Shown here piece by piece: positions 11,302 through 20,304 of a DNA stretch of 64,000 bases. The stretch's first letter is position 1. Every line of letters starts with the position of its first letter. The notes below the pieces were generated by a model. It was not told the DNA's origin and searched no databases. It worked only from the letters and a program-made list of their open reading frames with translations. A program made the translations under genes and the position numbers. Where the stretch lies: assembly GCA_002377695.1 (NCBI GenBank), contig DFQH01000008.1:1-64000 (forward strand), given 5' to 3'. This DNA comes from Citromicrobium sp. UBA3494. GTDB lineage: Bacteria > Pseudomonadota > Alphaproteobacteria > Sphingomonadales > Sphingomonadaceae.

Positions 11302-12617
11302 GGGATCTTCTCCTGCAAGGTCTGTTCAGGGGTTTCCTCTTCCAACGAAGGAGGCGGGTCGAAGGTCCGCGTGTGTCGCAGAACGGGGAATATCCGGCTC
11401 CACATCGCCACGGTCACGATCGCACCGACCCCGCCGAAGATGACCGCGCCTGCCGGGCCGATTACGCTGGCGAGGAAGCCGGAGAACGCGTCTCCGCCCT
11501 CATTCGAGGCGCTGATGGTCAGCAGGCTGGCCGAGGATACGCGGCCGCGCTTGTCGTCGGGCGTGTGCAGCTGAATGAGCGACTGGCGGATATAGACGCT
11601 GAACATGTCCGCCGCGCCCACGATCACCAGCATCGCAAGGCTGAGCGGCATGAACCGGGAGAAGCCGAAGATAATCGTGGCAACACCGAACGCCGCGACC
11701 GCCCATAACATCTTGGGGCCGACATTGCTTTTCAGGGGGCGAAAGCTGAACCATAGCGCGGTCACCGCCGCGCCGATGGCGGGGGCGGCGGCAAGCTGGG
11801 CAAGGCCGGTCTCTCCCACCTGCAGAATGTCGTAGGCGAAGGGTGGGAACAGCGCGGTCGCCCCGGCCAGGAACACCGCCATGAGGTCCAGCGTGATCGC
11901 GCCGAGCACCATCTTGTTGTGGATGACATAGCGCCATCCGTCGATCACCTGGCCGATGGGCCGCTGCGCGCCGGTGATCGGGGAACGGGGCACCTTGCCG
12001 ATGGTGCTGATGGAGATGATCGAGACCAGGAAAAGAGCTGCGGCGATGGCGTAGGGCAGGGCAGGTTCCGCGTCGTAGGCATAGCCGCCCACCGCCGGGC
12101 CGACGATCATGCCGGTCTGCCACGCGATGGAAGACAGCGCGATGGCGTTGGGAAGGATCGCCTTGGGCACGAGGTTGGGTGCCAGAGCAAAGAGCGCGGG
12201 GCCGTTGAAGGCACGCACCACGCCCAGCAGCACCGCGACCGAGAACAGCGCGGTCAGGTCGATATGGCCGGTATAGGTCGTCCAGGCGAGATAGCCCGCA
12301 CCCAGGAATTGCAGCCCGATGGTCAGGCGCGAAACCGTCTTGCGGTTGAAGCGATCCGCCGCGAGGCCAGAGAAGGGCGAGAGCACGAACAGCGGCAGGA
12401 ACTGCAGCAGGCCGATCAGGGCCAGCTGTCCCGAGGCCTCGAACGCGTTCAGTCCGTTGCCGCGCGCGATGGTATAGGTCTGCCACCCGATGATCAGCAT
12501 CATCGCGTACTGGCCGACGATCATCGAGAATCGTGCGACGAGGTAGGCGCGGAAATTGTGGATCCGCAGCGGGGACGAGTCTGGAGATGGGGCGGTGTTC
12601 GTCACGCGGCAGCCCAT
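11298..12617 (-). CDS. MFS transporter (EntS-like efflux type)
   Basis: A membrane transporter of about 439 residues with twelve likely helices. The N-terminal part ([20 protein letters not shown]) and the loop [20 protein letters not shown] between helices 2 and 3 match the MFS group that includes the enterobactin exporter EntS. The start is uncertain: ATG at 12617 (MGCRVTNT), GTG at 12605 or TTG at 12632 are possible, and none has a good ribosome site. Its stop overlaps the cysK start by four bases, so the two form an operon. The substrate is unknown. Confidence 0.85.
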   Translation of the reverse strand: MGCRVTNTAPSPDSSPLRIHNFRAYLVARFSMIVGQYAMMLIIGWQTYTIARGNGLNAFEASGQLALIGLLQFLPLFVLSPFSGLAADRFNRKTVSRLTIGLQFLGAGYLAWTTYTGHIDLTALFSVAVLLGVVRAFNGPALFALAPNLVPKAILPNAIALSSIAWQTGMIVGPAVGGYAYDAEPALPYAIAAALFLVSIISISTIGKVPRSPITGAQRPIGQVIDGWRYVIHNKMVLGAITLDLMAVFLAGATALFPPFAYDILQVGETGLAQLAAAPAIGAAVTALWFSFRPLKSNVGPKMLWAVAAFGVATIIFGFSRFMPLSLAMLVIVGAADMFSVYIRQSLIQLHTPDDKRGRVSSASLLTISASNEGGDAFSGFLASVIGPAGAVIFGGVGAIVTVAMWSRIFPVLRHTRTFDPPPSLEEETPEQTLQEKIP

Positions 12618-12689
12618 GGCAGGCGCCTGCAAGGGACAAAAGCAAATTTTGCGGGGCAGCCGCGAAGCGCAGCTTTGGGCCGAACTCGG

Positions 12690-13022
12690 TTAGCGGCGGC
12701 GGCGCAGGCGCGGATTGGGCTGGAGCTGGTCGATCATCTCGAGGAAGTCGTCCACGCGGATGATCCGTTCGAACTGGAAGCCCGCGCGGTTATCCTTCGA
12801 CCAGATCAGATAGGCCTCGATCCGGCCGATGACCGGGAAGCTGACGATCACGCGATCGCCGCGCCCACCGCCTTGCGCATTGTCGATCATGAATCCGGTC
12901 GCGGAGATATTGCTGATGTGGAAGTCCACATCCCCCCGGCCGAGATAATCGGCGATCACATTGTAATCGACCGGATGGCGGATTGCCGCGCGCTGGTCGG
13001 TCACACTGAGATGCGAAGCCAC
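12690..13022 (-). CDS. PilZ-domain protein
   Basis: A 110-residue, single-domain protein of the PilZ type, the common cyclic-di-GMP receptor fold. The N-terminal RAAIRHPVDYNV supplies the RxxxR-like arginines, and NISATGFMIDN is the (D/N)xSxxG part of the ligand site. The tail ends in five basic residues (RLRRRR). The GTG start at 13022 has a strong GGAGG nine bases upstream. It sits alone between the MFS gene and tyrS, with no motility or cellulose gene nearby, so the target process is unknown. Binding of cyclic-di-GMP is inferred from the motifs. Confidence 0.82.
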   Translation of the reverse strand: MASHLSVTDQRAAIRHPVDYNVIADYLGRGDVDFHISNISATGFMIDNAQGGGRGDRVIVSFPVIGRIEAYLIWSKDNRAGFQFERIIRVDDFLEMIDQLQPNPRLRRRR

Positions 13023-13143
13023 GATCGAAATCCTCCGGAGGCCACCATGGCCCCTTCCTGATCTCTCTTATCGCCCCCAATCGCTGATTTTGCGTTAAGC
13101 CGCCCTGTCCTGAAATGGGACGAAAGGGCCGCTTTAGAGATAC

Positions 13144-14367
13144 TTACTGCGTAAGGATCGCGTGTTTCTTGCGGCCGAGCGAAAGGCGCCGTTGCTCCCC
13201 GCTCTCCACGGTTAACACCAGGCCGGGATCGCTCTGCACTTCGTCGTCCAGGCGCACGGCGCCCTCTGCTATCTTCCGCTTCGCCTCCTTGTTGCTCGCG
13301 GTGAAACCGAGGGAGGTGAGCGCGGCGGGAAGGGCCATTCCATCGCCGACCGGGAGCGTGGGCAGGTCGCCACCAGCGCCACCGGCAAAGGTTTCGCGTG
13401 CGGTCGCTTCCGCCTTCCTTGCGGCCTCCTCCCCGCGCACCAGCGCGGTCACGGCATTGGCGAGCGCGACCTTGGCATCGTTGATCTCCGCGCCCTGCAG
13501 GCGTTCGAGCCGCTCGATCTCGTCCAGCGGCATATCGGTGAACAGGCGCAGGAAGCGGCCCACGTCGCGGTCGTCCGTATTGCGCCAGTACTGCCAGAAA
13601 TCATACGCGGGCAGCATATCCTCGTTGAGCCAGACCGCGCCGCTCGCGGTCTTGCCCATCTTGCCACCATCGGCGGTCGTCAGCAGCGGCGTGGTGAAGC
13701 CGTACAGTTCCGGGCCGCCAGTGCGCCGGGTCAGCTCGATCCCGTTGACGATATTGCCCCACTGGTCGCTGCCGCCCATCTGCAGGCGACAGCCGTACCG
13801 TTCCGCCAGCTCGCGGAAATCGTAGGCCTGCAGGATCATGTAGTTGAATTCGAGGAAGGTCAGCGGCTGCTCGCGCTCCAGCCGCAGCTTGACCGAATCG
13901 AAGGTCAACATCCGGTTGATCGTGAAGTGCGGGCCGATATCGCGCAGAAAATCGACGTAGTTCAGGCCGGAAAGCCATTCGTCATTGTTGACCATCACCG
14001 CATCGGTGGGCCCGTCACCGAAAGTCAGCAGGCGTTCGAACACCGTGCGGATGCTGGCGATGTTGTTCGCAATGACCTCGTCCGTCATCAGCTGGCGCGA
14101 TTCGTCGCGGCCCGAGGGATCGCCGACCTTGCCGGTCCCGCCGCCCATCACCACGATCGGCTTGTGGCCCGTCTGCTGCAGGCGGCGCAGCAGCATGATC
14201 TGCACCAGGCTGCCGACGTGCAGCGACGGCGCCGTCGGATCGAAACCGACATATCCTGGGACAATCTGCTCGGAAGCAAGAAAATCAAGTCTTTCCGCAT
14301 CCGTGATTTGGTGCGTATAGTGCCGGGCATCGAGCACGTTCAGAAGTTCGGATCGATATGTGGGCAC
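13144..14367 (-). CDS. tyrS: Tyrosyl-tRNA synthetase
   Basis: A class I synthetase charging tRNA-Tyr, 407 residues. The HIGH motif appears as LHVG at residues 49-52 and the KMSKS motif as KMGKT at 236-240. The tyrosine pocket segment [11 protein letters not shown] lies at about 196-206. An S4-like RNA-binding domain makes up the C-terminus ([16 protein letters not shown]). The start is a GTG at 14367 with GGAGGA just upstream. It is divergent from the DOMON-like gene with 49 bases between them, so the two promoters must overlap. Confidence 0.97.
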   Translation of the reverse strand: MPTYRSELLNVLDARHYTHQITDAERLDFLASEQIVPGYVGFDPTAPSLHVGSLVQIMLLRRLQQTGHKPIVVMGGGTGKVGDPSGRDESRQLMTDEVIANNIASIRTVFERLLTFGDGPTDAVMVNNDEWLSGLNYVDFLRDIGPHFTINRMLTFDSVKLRLEREQPLTFLEFNYMILQAYDFRELAERYGCRLQMGGSDQWGNIVNGIELTRRTGGPELYGFTTPLLTTADGGKMGKTASGAVWLNEDMLPAYDFWQYWRNTDDRDVGRFLRLFTDMPLDEIERLERLQGAEINDAKVALANAVTALVRGEEAARKAEATARETFAGGAGGDLPTLPVGDGMALPAALTSLGFTASNKEAKRKIAEGAVRLDDEVQSDPGLVLTVESGEQRRLSLGRKKHAILTQ

Positions 14368-14416
14368 TGATTCCTCCGGGGGGAAAGATCGGGCCCGCTA
14401 GCATGGGGGGTCGCAA

Positions 14417-14980
14417 ATGCAAACGTACAGGTTGAAGCCGCATCCAACCACACCGGCGCTGGAGGTCGACGGCATCTCGGTCACGATGATGCGTCTGATG
14501 GGTGGGGAACTGCTGCTTCGCTATCGCATCAGCCAGGCTGCCAAGGTGGTGGTCCCGCGCGGGTTCGCGCACCGCAGCCAGGAAGACCTATGGCGGCACA
14601 CCTGCCTTGAATTCTTCCTCTACGACCAGAACGGGCGCTACCGCGAATTCAACTTCGCTCCGGCGGGCGACTGGGCGGCGTACGAATTCGCTTCCTATCG
14701 CAAGAAGACCGGCGACTATGTCCCGGAAACCCCGCCGCAGATCGATTTCCAGCGCGGCCCGAGCGTCATTACGGCGACCGTGCGGCTGCCCGCTCGCCTG
14801 CTCGACGGCGCGCGTTCCGCCTCGATCTGCGCGGTGATCGAGGAAGAGGGGGACCACCATTCGCTATGGTCGATCGCCCACCGCCGGGACGAGCCGGATT
14901 TCCACGACCCCATGAGCTTCGCCATCCGCTTCGGGAGCACGGCTCCCCCCAAACCAAAGCAGGCACTTCAACACGCATGA
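14417..14980 (+). CDS. DOMON-like domain protein
   Basis: A 187-residue protein without signal peptide. It matches a small family called DOMON-like in sphingomonads, judged by the central pattern LWRHTCLEFFL followed by YREFNFAPAGDWAAYEFASYR. DOMON folds bind haem or sugars, and the conserved aromatic and acidic residues in this block may form such a site, but no function is established. Its stop overlaps the start of the NamZ-like gene (ATGA), so the two are translated together. A shared role in cell-wall sugar recycling is therefore a reasonable guess. Confidence 0.72.
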   Translation: MQTYRLKPHPTTPALEVDGISVTMMRLMGGELLLRYRISQAAKVVVPRGFAHRSQEDLWRHTCLEFFLYDQNGRYREFNFAPAGDWAAYEFASYRKKTGDYVPETPPQIDFQRGPSVITATVRLPARLLDGARSASICAVIEEEGDHHSLWSIAHRRDEPDFHDPMSFAIRFGSTAPPKPKQALQHA

Positions 14981-16173
14981 AATTCGGAATCGACCGGCTT
15001 CTTTCGGAACCGGGACTGCGTACTCCCCTCGAGGGCAAACGGGTCGCGCTGGTTGCTCACCCGGCGTCGGTCACGCGCAATCTGGAGCACAGCCTCGACG
15101 CGCTGATCGCTGCGGGCGTGAACGTATCCAGCGCTTTCGGCCCGCAACACGGGCTGAAGGGCGACAAGCAGGACAACATGGTGGAAACGGCTGACGAGAC
15201 CGATCCCACCTACGACATCCCTGTCTTCAGTCTTTACGGCGAAGTCCGCCGCCCGACCGGCCAGATGATGTCGAGCGCGGACGTATTCGTGTTCGACCTG
15301 CAGGATCTGGGCTGCCGCATCTACACCTTCGTCACCACGCTGCTCTATCTGCTCGAGGAGGCCGCGAAGGCCGGCAAGAGCGTGTGGGTGCTGGACCGGC
15401 CCAATCCCGCCGGGCGCCCGTTCGAGGGCACGCTGCTGATCCCCGGGCAGGAAAGTTTCGTGGGCGCTGGCCCCATGCCGATGCGCCATGGCCTGACCAT
15501 GGGCGAGATGGGGCATTGGTTCGTCCACCATTTCGGGCTGGATGTCGATTACCGCGTCATCACGATGGAAGGCTGGCAGCCGGACGGGCCGGGGAAGGGC
15601 TGGCCGCAGGACCGAGTCTGGATCAACCCGAGCCCCAATGCCGCCAACGTGAACATGGCGCGTGCCTATGCCGGCACCGTGATGCTGGAAGGCACGACCC
15701 TTTCGGAAGGGCGGGGCACCACGCGCCCGCTGGAGGTGCTGTTCGGCGCGCCCGACATCGATGCAAAGGGCGTGCTGGCCGAGATGGAGCGTATTGCTCC
15801 CAGCTGGCTGCAGGGCTGCGCCTTGCGCGAATGCTGGTTCGAACCGACCTTCCACAAGCACGCCGGGCAGCTGTGCCACGGCCTGATGATCCATGCCGAA
15901 GGCCCCTTCTACGATCACGCGCATTTCCGCCCCTGGCGGATGCAGGCGCTGGCCTTCAAGGCAATCCGTTCGCTCTATCCGGACTACGAAATCTGGCGGG
16001 ATTTCCCCTACGAGTACGAGCTGGACCGCTTGGCGATAGACGTCATCAATGGTGGACCGGCGCTGCGCGTATGGGTCGACGATCCTGCCGCATCGCCGAT
16101 CGATCTCGATCGCATGGCCACCAACGACGAGACCGAGTGGCGCGACGCCGTTGAGCCGCACCTGCTCTACTGA
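14977..16173 (+). CDS. Exo-beta-N-acetylmuramidase NamZ-like (DUF1343)
   Basis: A 398-residue member of the DUF1343 family, in which NamZ was shown to release N-acetylmuramic acid from the non-reducing end of peptidoglycan fragments. Recognisable blocks are FGPQHGLKGDKQDNM near residue 50, VFDLQDLGCRIYTF near 105, VLDRPNPAGR near 140 and NPSPNAANVNMA near 220. The ATG at 14977 overlaps the previous stop. Unlike exported family members it has no signal peptide, so it should act in the cytoplasm on imported muropeptides. This fits a peptidoglycan-recycling role. Confidence 0.87.
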   Translation: MKFGIDRLLSEPGLRTPLEGKRVALVAHPASVTRNLEHSLDALIAAGVNVSSAFGPQHGLKGDKQDNMVETADETDPTYDIPVFSLYGEVRRPTGQMMSSADVFVFDLQDLGCRIYTFVTTLLYLLEEAAKAGKSVWVLDRPNPAGRPFEGTLLIPGQESFVGAGPMPMRHGLTMGEMGHWFVHHFGLDVDYRVITMEGWQPDGPGKGWPQDRVWINPSPNAANVNMARAYAGTVMLEGTTLSEGRGTTRPLEVLFGAPDIDAKGVLAEMERIAPSWLQGCALRECWFEPTFHKHAGQLCHGLMIHAEGPFYDHAHFRPWRMQALAFKAIRSLYPDYEIWRDFPYEYELDRLAIDVINGGPALRVWVDDPAASPIDLDRMATNDETEWRDAVEPHLLY

Positions 16174-16237
16174 CCGACAACCGACCGCGACCAGTCGATG
16201 GGCGTCGTTGCAGTCGGCTTCCGACACGCTTATCTCC

Positions 16238-17128
16238 ATGGCTATGGACCGGTATTTTCGCTTTGCCATCGCCGCTGCAGCCGTCTGCGCCACAGTCTCC
16301 CCCGTTGCCGCGCAGGAAAGCAGCGGGCAGGAAACGATTGTCGTCACCGGGCGCCAGAAGGAAGAGGCGCTCGAACGGGCAAAGATGTTCGTCAACGAGG
16401 TCGCGCGGACCTCGAACGATCAGCTTGCGCGCCTCAAGGAGCCGGTCTGTCCTGCCGTATCGGGCATGTCCGAAGCCAGCAGCACCTGGCTGGTCGAGCG
16501 AGTGCGCAAGGTCGCGGAAGAGATCGGCCCCGGCGCGGGGAGCGATAAATGCGTGCCCAACCTGGTCGTAATCGTGACCGACGATGTCGCAGCGACTTTT
16601 CGTGACATCAAGGAACACCGGCGACGCTGGCTCGCCGGGCTCACCGAGCGGCAGCGTTCCAACCTCGCAAAGTCCACCGGCCCTGTGATTGCGTGGACTG
16701 CCACGAGCCTGCGCAACGAGGATGGGCAGCGCGCCTCCGAAGCATTCGGCGACGGCCATGGCGGCAGCGATTTCGACAAATTCAGCCGCACGCTACGGGT
16801 CAACTCGGCGTCCTTCATGCGCCTGACGCGCGAACAGGCGATCGACGGCAGCGTGATCCTGATCGACCGCAAGGCGCTGGTCGATCGCGCGACGCTGCAG
16901 ATCGCCGATTATGTCGCGGTGCGCGGGCTGATCCAGGGCGAACCGCCCGAGAGCAACGCGACCGAAACCATCCTGCGCGCGTTCAGCCCAGGTGGCGAAT
17001 CCGGGCCGGACTCAATCACTCCCGCTGATTACGCGCTGGTGCAGGCCCTTTATTCGACCTCGGGTGATCGCAGCGCAGTGCACGAACGTGCCCGGATCGC
17101 GAAAAAGGTCGCCGAATTCGATTACTGA
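16238..17128 (+). CDS. Secreted protein of unknown function with a TonB-box-like N-terminus
   Basis: A 296-residue protein with a signal peptide (MAMDRYFRFAIAAAAVC... cleaved after a VAAQ-type site). Right after the predicted cleavage site comes QETIVVTGRQ, which looks like the TonB box of sphingomonad TonB-dependent receptors, yet the rest is far too short for a receptor barrel. The body is mixed alpha/beta with two cysteines. I do not recognise a family. The ATG at 16238 or the ATG two codons later are equally plausible starts. It converges on the DUF817 gene and the two coding regions overlap by seven bases, so no terminator separates them. Confidence 0.7.
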   Translation: MAMDRYFRFAIAAAAVCATVSPVAAQESSGQETIVVTGRQKEEALERAKMFVNEVARTSNDQLARLKEPVCPAVSGMSEASSTWLVERVRKVAEEIGPGAGSDKCVPNLVVIVTDDVAATFRDIKEHRRRWLAGLTERQRSNLAKSTGPVIAWTATSLRNEDGQRASEAFGDGHGGSDFDKFSRTLRVNSASFMRLTREQAIDGSVILIDRKALVDRATLQIADYVAVRGLIQGEPPESNATETILRAFSPGGESGPDSITPADYALVQALYSTSGDRSAVHERARIAKKVAEFDY

Positions 17129-17970
17129 TCGGGCCGCCTGATCGGCTGCACCAGCGCGACGAGCACGAAGCTGATGATCATCAGCAGGTACCAGCTGCCG
17201 AACTTGGCGAGGTGGACCGGCTGCCACACCTGCTCCTGCCCGGGGTAGGACCACGCGCGGGCGAAGGTACCGATGTTCTCGGCGAACCAGATGAACAGCG
17301 CGACAAGGCCGAAGCCCAGCAGCAGCGGCATCCAGCGGTGGACCCGGAAATTGCGGAAATGGACGCTGGTCCGCCAGAAGATCAGCGCGGTCGCGCCGAA
17401 CAGCAGCCAGCGCAGGTCCAGCCAGTAGTGGTGGAGGAAGAAATTGGCGTAGACGCCGACCGCCAGCAGCCACGTGGCCCAGCGCGGCGGGTAGTGGGCA
17501 AAGCGGAAGTCGAAGATCCGCCAGACACGCGCGATATAACTGCCCACCGCGGCATACATGAAGCCGGAGAACAGCGGCACGCCCGCAATCCTGAGCAGCG
17601 ATGGCTCGGGATAGACCCATGATCCGGCATAGGTCTTGAACACCTCCATCACCGTGCCGACGACGTGGAAGATCAGGATCACCTTCGCCTCGTCCCATGT
17701 CTCCAGCCGGAACGCGAGCATGCCGAGCTGGATCGCCAGCGCCGCGAGCGTCAGGAAATCGTACCGGGCGAGTGGGGCGTCAGCGGGATAGAGGAAATGC
17801 GTCGCCAGCAGCAGCGCGAGCAGCAGACCGCCGAACAGGCATGCCCAGCCCTGCTTGAAGCCGAACAGCAGGAACTCGTAGACCCACAGCCGCCAGCCTG
17901 TGCCGGGATCAAACGCCTCGAGGCGCTGCCGGACTTGCTGGAAGCGGCTCGCGCCGCGCCGCCTACCCAC
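17122..17970 (-). CDS. DUF817 family integral membrane protein
   Basis: About 282 residues with seven or eight hydrophobic helices and very many Trp, Tyr and Phe residues (for example FWRTSVHFRNFRVHRW). It matches the DUF817 family, whose function is unknown. The start is uncertain: GTG at 17970 overlaps the end of the upstream gene and is chosen by that coupling; TTG at 18006 would add twelve residues. It is downstream of, and overlaps, a six-helix membrane protein gene, so both should be made together. Its 3' end overlaps the opposing secreted-protein gene. Confidence 0.75.
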   Translation of the reverse strand: MGRRRGASRFQQVRQRLEAFDPGTGWRLWVYEFLLFGFKQGWACLFGGLLLALLLATHFLYPADAPLARYDFLTLAALAIQLGMLAFRLETWDEAKVILIFHVVGTVMEVFKTYAGSWVYPEPSLLRIAGVPLFSGFMYAAVGSYIARVWRIFDFRFAHYPPRWATWLLAVGVYANFFLHHYWLDLRWLLFGATALIFWRTSVHFRNFRVHRWMPLLLGFGLVALFIWFAENIGTFARAWSYPGQEQVWQPVHLAKFGSWYLLMIISFVLVALVQPIRRPDQ

Positions 17971-18544
17971 CCACCAGTACCGGTGTGAACAGGGCGATGT
18001 AGACAAGGAATGCGATCAGGATCGCAGGGACCAAGATGTGATGAAGCGCCGGGCGCCCGAGGAAGGCAAGCAACATGAACAGCGCAAGGAAGATAGCATG
18101 GAAGAGAAGGTCCGCCGCAGGCAGAATGGCGCCGTCGACGATATAGGCGCGCAGGGGACTTGAGAGCACATACACGATTGCGATGCCGTAGATCGCGCCG
18201 CGCTCCCTGAAATAGTGGTCGCGCAGGTCGATTTTCTGCTCGGTTTCCGTGCGCGGGAAGATGACTGCCGCGAGCATGTAGATGATGACCGCCTGCAGCA
18301 GGATCATGCCGAAGCCGAGGAAGTGCCAGTCCTGCCGGTCCACGAGGCCGAAGCTTTCCCACCAGTTCTGCGCAACGATCAGAAGGACGAGAACCGACCA
18401 GGTGAGGACTGGCGCGAACAGCCGCGCTTTCGCGCGGGTCAGGATGAGGTCCCGATAACCCAGCAGAACCTGCTGGACCGCGAGGCCCAGAATGATCGAG
18501 GTGAGAACGGCAAGGTAAGGGAATGCCTCGCTATTGCCGTCCAT
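17963..18544 (-). CDS. Six-helix membrane protein of unknown function (paralogue of 41202-41783)
   Basis: A 193-residue protein with six predicted membrane helices and few charges outside a central loop. That loop reads IDLRDHYFRERG after an ...IFPRTETEQ segment. A second protein in this window, also exactly 193 residues, has the same topology and the matching loop RNLDTHYFRVCR after VFPTDPERF. The two are therefore paralogues. The ATG at 18544 gives MDGNSEAFPYLAV. The 3' end overlaps the DUF817 start. No function is known to me. Confidence 0.75.
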   Translation of the reverse strand: MDGNSEAFPYLAVLTSIILGLAVQQVLLGYRDLILTRAKARLFAPVLTWSVLVLLIVAQNWWESFGLVDRQDWHFLGFGMILLQAVIIYMLAAVIFPRTETEQKIDLRDHYFRERGAIYGIAIVYVLSSPLRAYIVDGAILPAADLLFHAIFLALFMLLAFLGRPALHHILVPAILIAFLVYIALFTPVLVGG

Positions 18545-18580
18545 TCAGCCCCTCACCAAAATGAATGGAAGCCATGAGGG

Positions 18581-18961
18581 TCAGTTGCCGTCGGCACGCT
18601 GGATCACCACTGGGCCGCCTTCAGGTACCGGGCGCAGATCGTCGGGATCATCCGCCATCACCAGCACATCGCACCCATCGACATCGTGGTCTACCGCCTT
18701 GTACAGCATCGGTTCCGGCGCATCGCTGCCGCTTTCCTTCTCGAGAGGTGGCTGGCCGCTGGCCCGGCGTGCATGCTCGATCGTATCGCTGCAGGCCGCA
18801 CGGCGGACGAAGTCGCCGAGATCCCCGGAGGGGAGGCGTGCGGGGCGGCTGTAGCCCGGCATGTCAAGAAGCGCCTGCGGGGCATCCCGCGCGTCAGGCG
18901 CATCTTGTGCAGGGCCGAAGCCCATGACGAAAGGTACGGCGAGAACGATCGCTATCCGCAT
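18581..18961 (-). CDS. Small secreted protein of unknown function
   Basis: A 126-residue protein with an N-terminal signal peptide (MRIAIVLAVPFVMGFGPAQ). The mature part is acidic, with many Asp-Ala and Pro residues, and has two cysteines (AACSDTIE and DGCDVLV) that could form a disulfide. The ATG at 18961 has AGGAGA at a good distance and is preferred over the TTG just before it. It lies between the VWA gene upstream and the six-helix membrane protein gene downstream, all on the minus strand. No family is recognised. Confidence 0.68.
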   Translation of the reverse strand: MRIAIVLAVPFVMGFGPAQDAPDARDAPQALLDMPGYSRPARLPSGDLGDFVRRAACSDTIEHARRASGQPPLEKESGSDAPEPMLYKAVDHDVDGCDVLVMADDPDDLRPVPEGGPVVIQRADGN

Positions 18962-18990
18962 CAAGTGTCTCCTCTAACGCCCAACGTAAC

Positions 18991-20172
18991 CTACCCGTGC
19001 TTGCGGCTCAATTCGCGCATAGCATCGTCCAGCCCGTCGAGCGTCAGCGGGTACATGCGATCATCGACCAGCTGCTTCATGATGCTAGTCGACTGCGAGT
19101 AATTCCACTGCCGTTCAGGGATGGGATTGAGCCACACGGTGGCGGGGTAGGTGTTGGTCATCCGCTGCATCCAGGTGGCGCCCGCTTCCTCGTTCATATG
19201 CTCGACCGAGCCGCCCGGATGCGTGATCTCGTAGGGGCTCATCGCGGCATCGCCGACGAACACGATCTTGTAGTCGTGGCCGAACTTGTGGAGGATGTCC
19301 CAGGTCTTCGTCCGCTCCTGCCAGCGGCGCTTGTTGTCCTTCCATACGCCTTCGTAGAGGCAGTTGTGGAAGTAGAAGAATTCGAGGTTCTTGAACTCGG
19401 ATGTGGCCGCGCTGAACAGCTCTTCGGTCACCTTGATGAAGGGGTCCATCGATCCGCCGACATCGAGGAACAGCAGCAGCTTCACTGCATTGCGCCGTTC
19501 GGGCCGCATGTGGATATCGAGCCAGCCCTGCTTGGCCGTGCCGCGGATCGTGCGGTCGATATCGAGCTCGTCCGCCGCACCTTCGCGCGCAAAGCGGCGC
19601 AGGCGGCGCAGCGCCATCTTGATGTTGCGGGTGCCCAGTTCCTTGGTGTTGTCGAGGTTCTTGAACTCGCGCTTTTCCCACACCTTAACCGCGCGCTTGT
19701 GCTTGCTCTCGCCGCCGATCCGCACGCCTTCGGGGTGGTAGCCGGAGTGGCCGAAGGGCGAGGTACCGCCCGTGCCGATCCACTTGTTGCCGCCCTCGTG
19801 GCGTTCCTTCTGCTCCTCGAGCCGCTTCTTGAGCGTATCCATGAGCTCGTCCCACGAACCCATCTTCTCGATCTCGGCCATCTCCTCTTCGGAGAGGAAC
19901 TTCTCCGCCACGGCCTTCAGCCAGTCTTCCGGGATATCGACCGGGTTCTGACCATAATCGGTCATCACGCCCTTGAAGACCTTCGAGAACACCTGATCGA
20001 ACCGGTCGAGCAGCCCTTCGTCCTTCACGAATGTGGCGCGGGCAAGGTAGTAGAACGCTTCGGGGGTCTGCTCGATCACATCCCTGTCGAGCGCCTCCAG
20101 CAGCGTCAGGTGCTCCTTCAAGCTGGCGGAAATCCCGGCCGCGCGCAGCTCGTCGACGAAATTGAAAAACAC
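18991..20172 (-). CDS. VWA-domain protein (CoxE-like), partner of a MoxR ATPase
   Basis: A 393-residue cytoplasmic protein. The C-terminal half is a von Willebrand A-like domain with the metal-site segment LLLFLDVGGSMDPF and a second conserved part VFVGDAAMSPYEI. The metal-ion site reads DVGGS rather than the usual DxSxS, so metal binding may differ. The N-terminal part is helical and charged (EKMGSWDELMDTLKKRLEEQKERHEGG). Such proteins work with MoxR AAA ATPases in assembling or activating protein complexes. A MoxR gene lies 2.4 kb upstream on the same strand. The GTG start at 20172 has AAGGAG nine bases before it. Confidence 0.86.
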   Translation of the reverse strand: MFFNFVDELRAAGISASLKEHLTLLEALDRDVIEQTPEAFYYLARATFVKDEGLLDRFDQVFSKVFKGVMTDYGQNPVDIPEDWLKAVAEKFLSEEEMAEIEKMGSWDELMDTLKKRLEEQKERHEGGNKWIGTGGTSPFGHSGYHPEGVRIGGESKHKRAVKVWEKREFKNLDNTKELGTRNIKMALRRLRRFAREGAADELDIDRTIRGTAKQGWLDIHMRPERRNAVKLLLFLDVGGSMDPFIKVTEELFSAATSEFKNLEFFYFHNCLYEGVWKDNKRRWQERTKTWDILHKFGHDYKIVFVGDAAMSPYEITHPGGSVEHMNEEAGATWMQRMTNTYPATVWLNPIPERQWNYSQSTSIMKQLVDDRMYPLTLDGLDDAMRELSRKHG

Positions 20173-20304
20173 TTCGAACAGCTCCTTAAACGGACCGAAT
20201 GCCTAGGGCGAAGGCGGCAAAGGAGCAACAGTGCCTGCCTCCATTGTCGGCCTTGGACCAAATAGCCGTTGAACCGAATCGCCCGCGGGTACAGGTTAAC
20301 GCAC

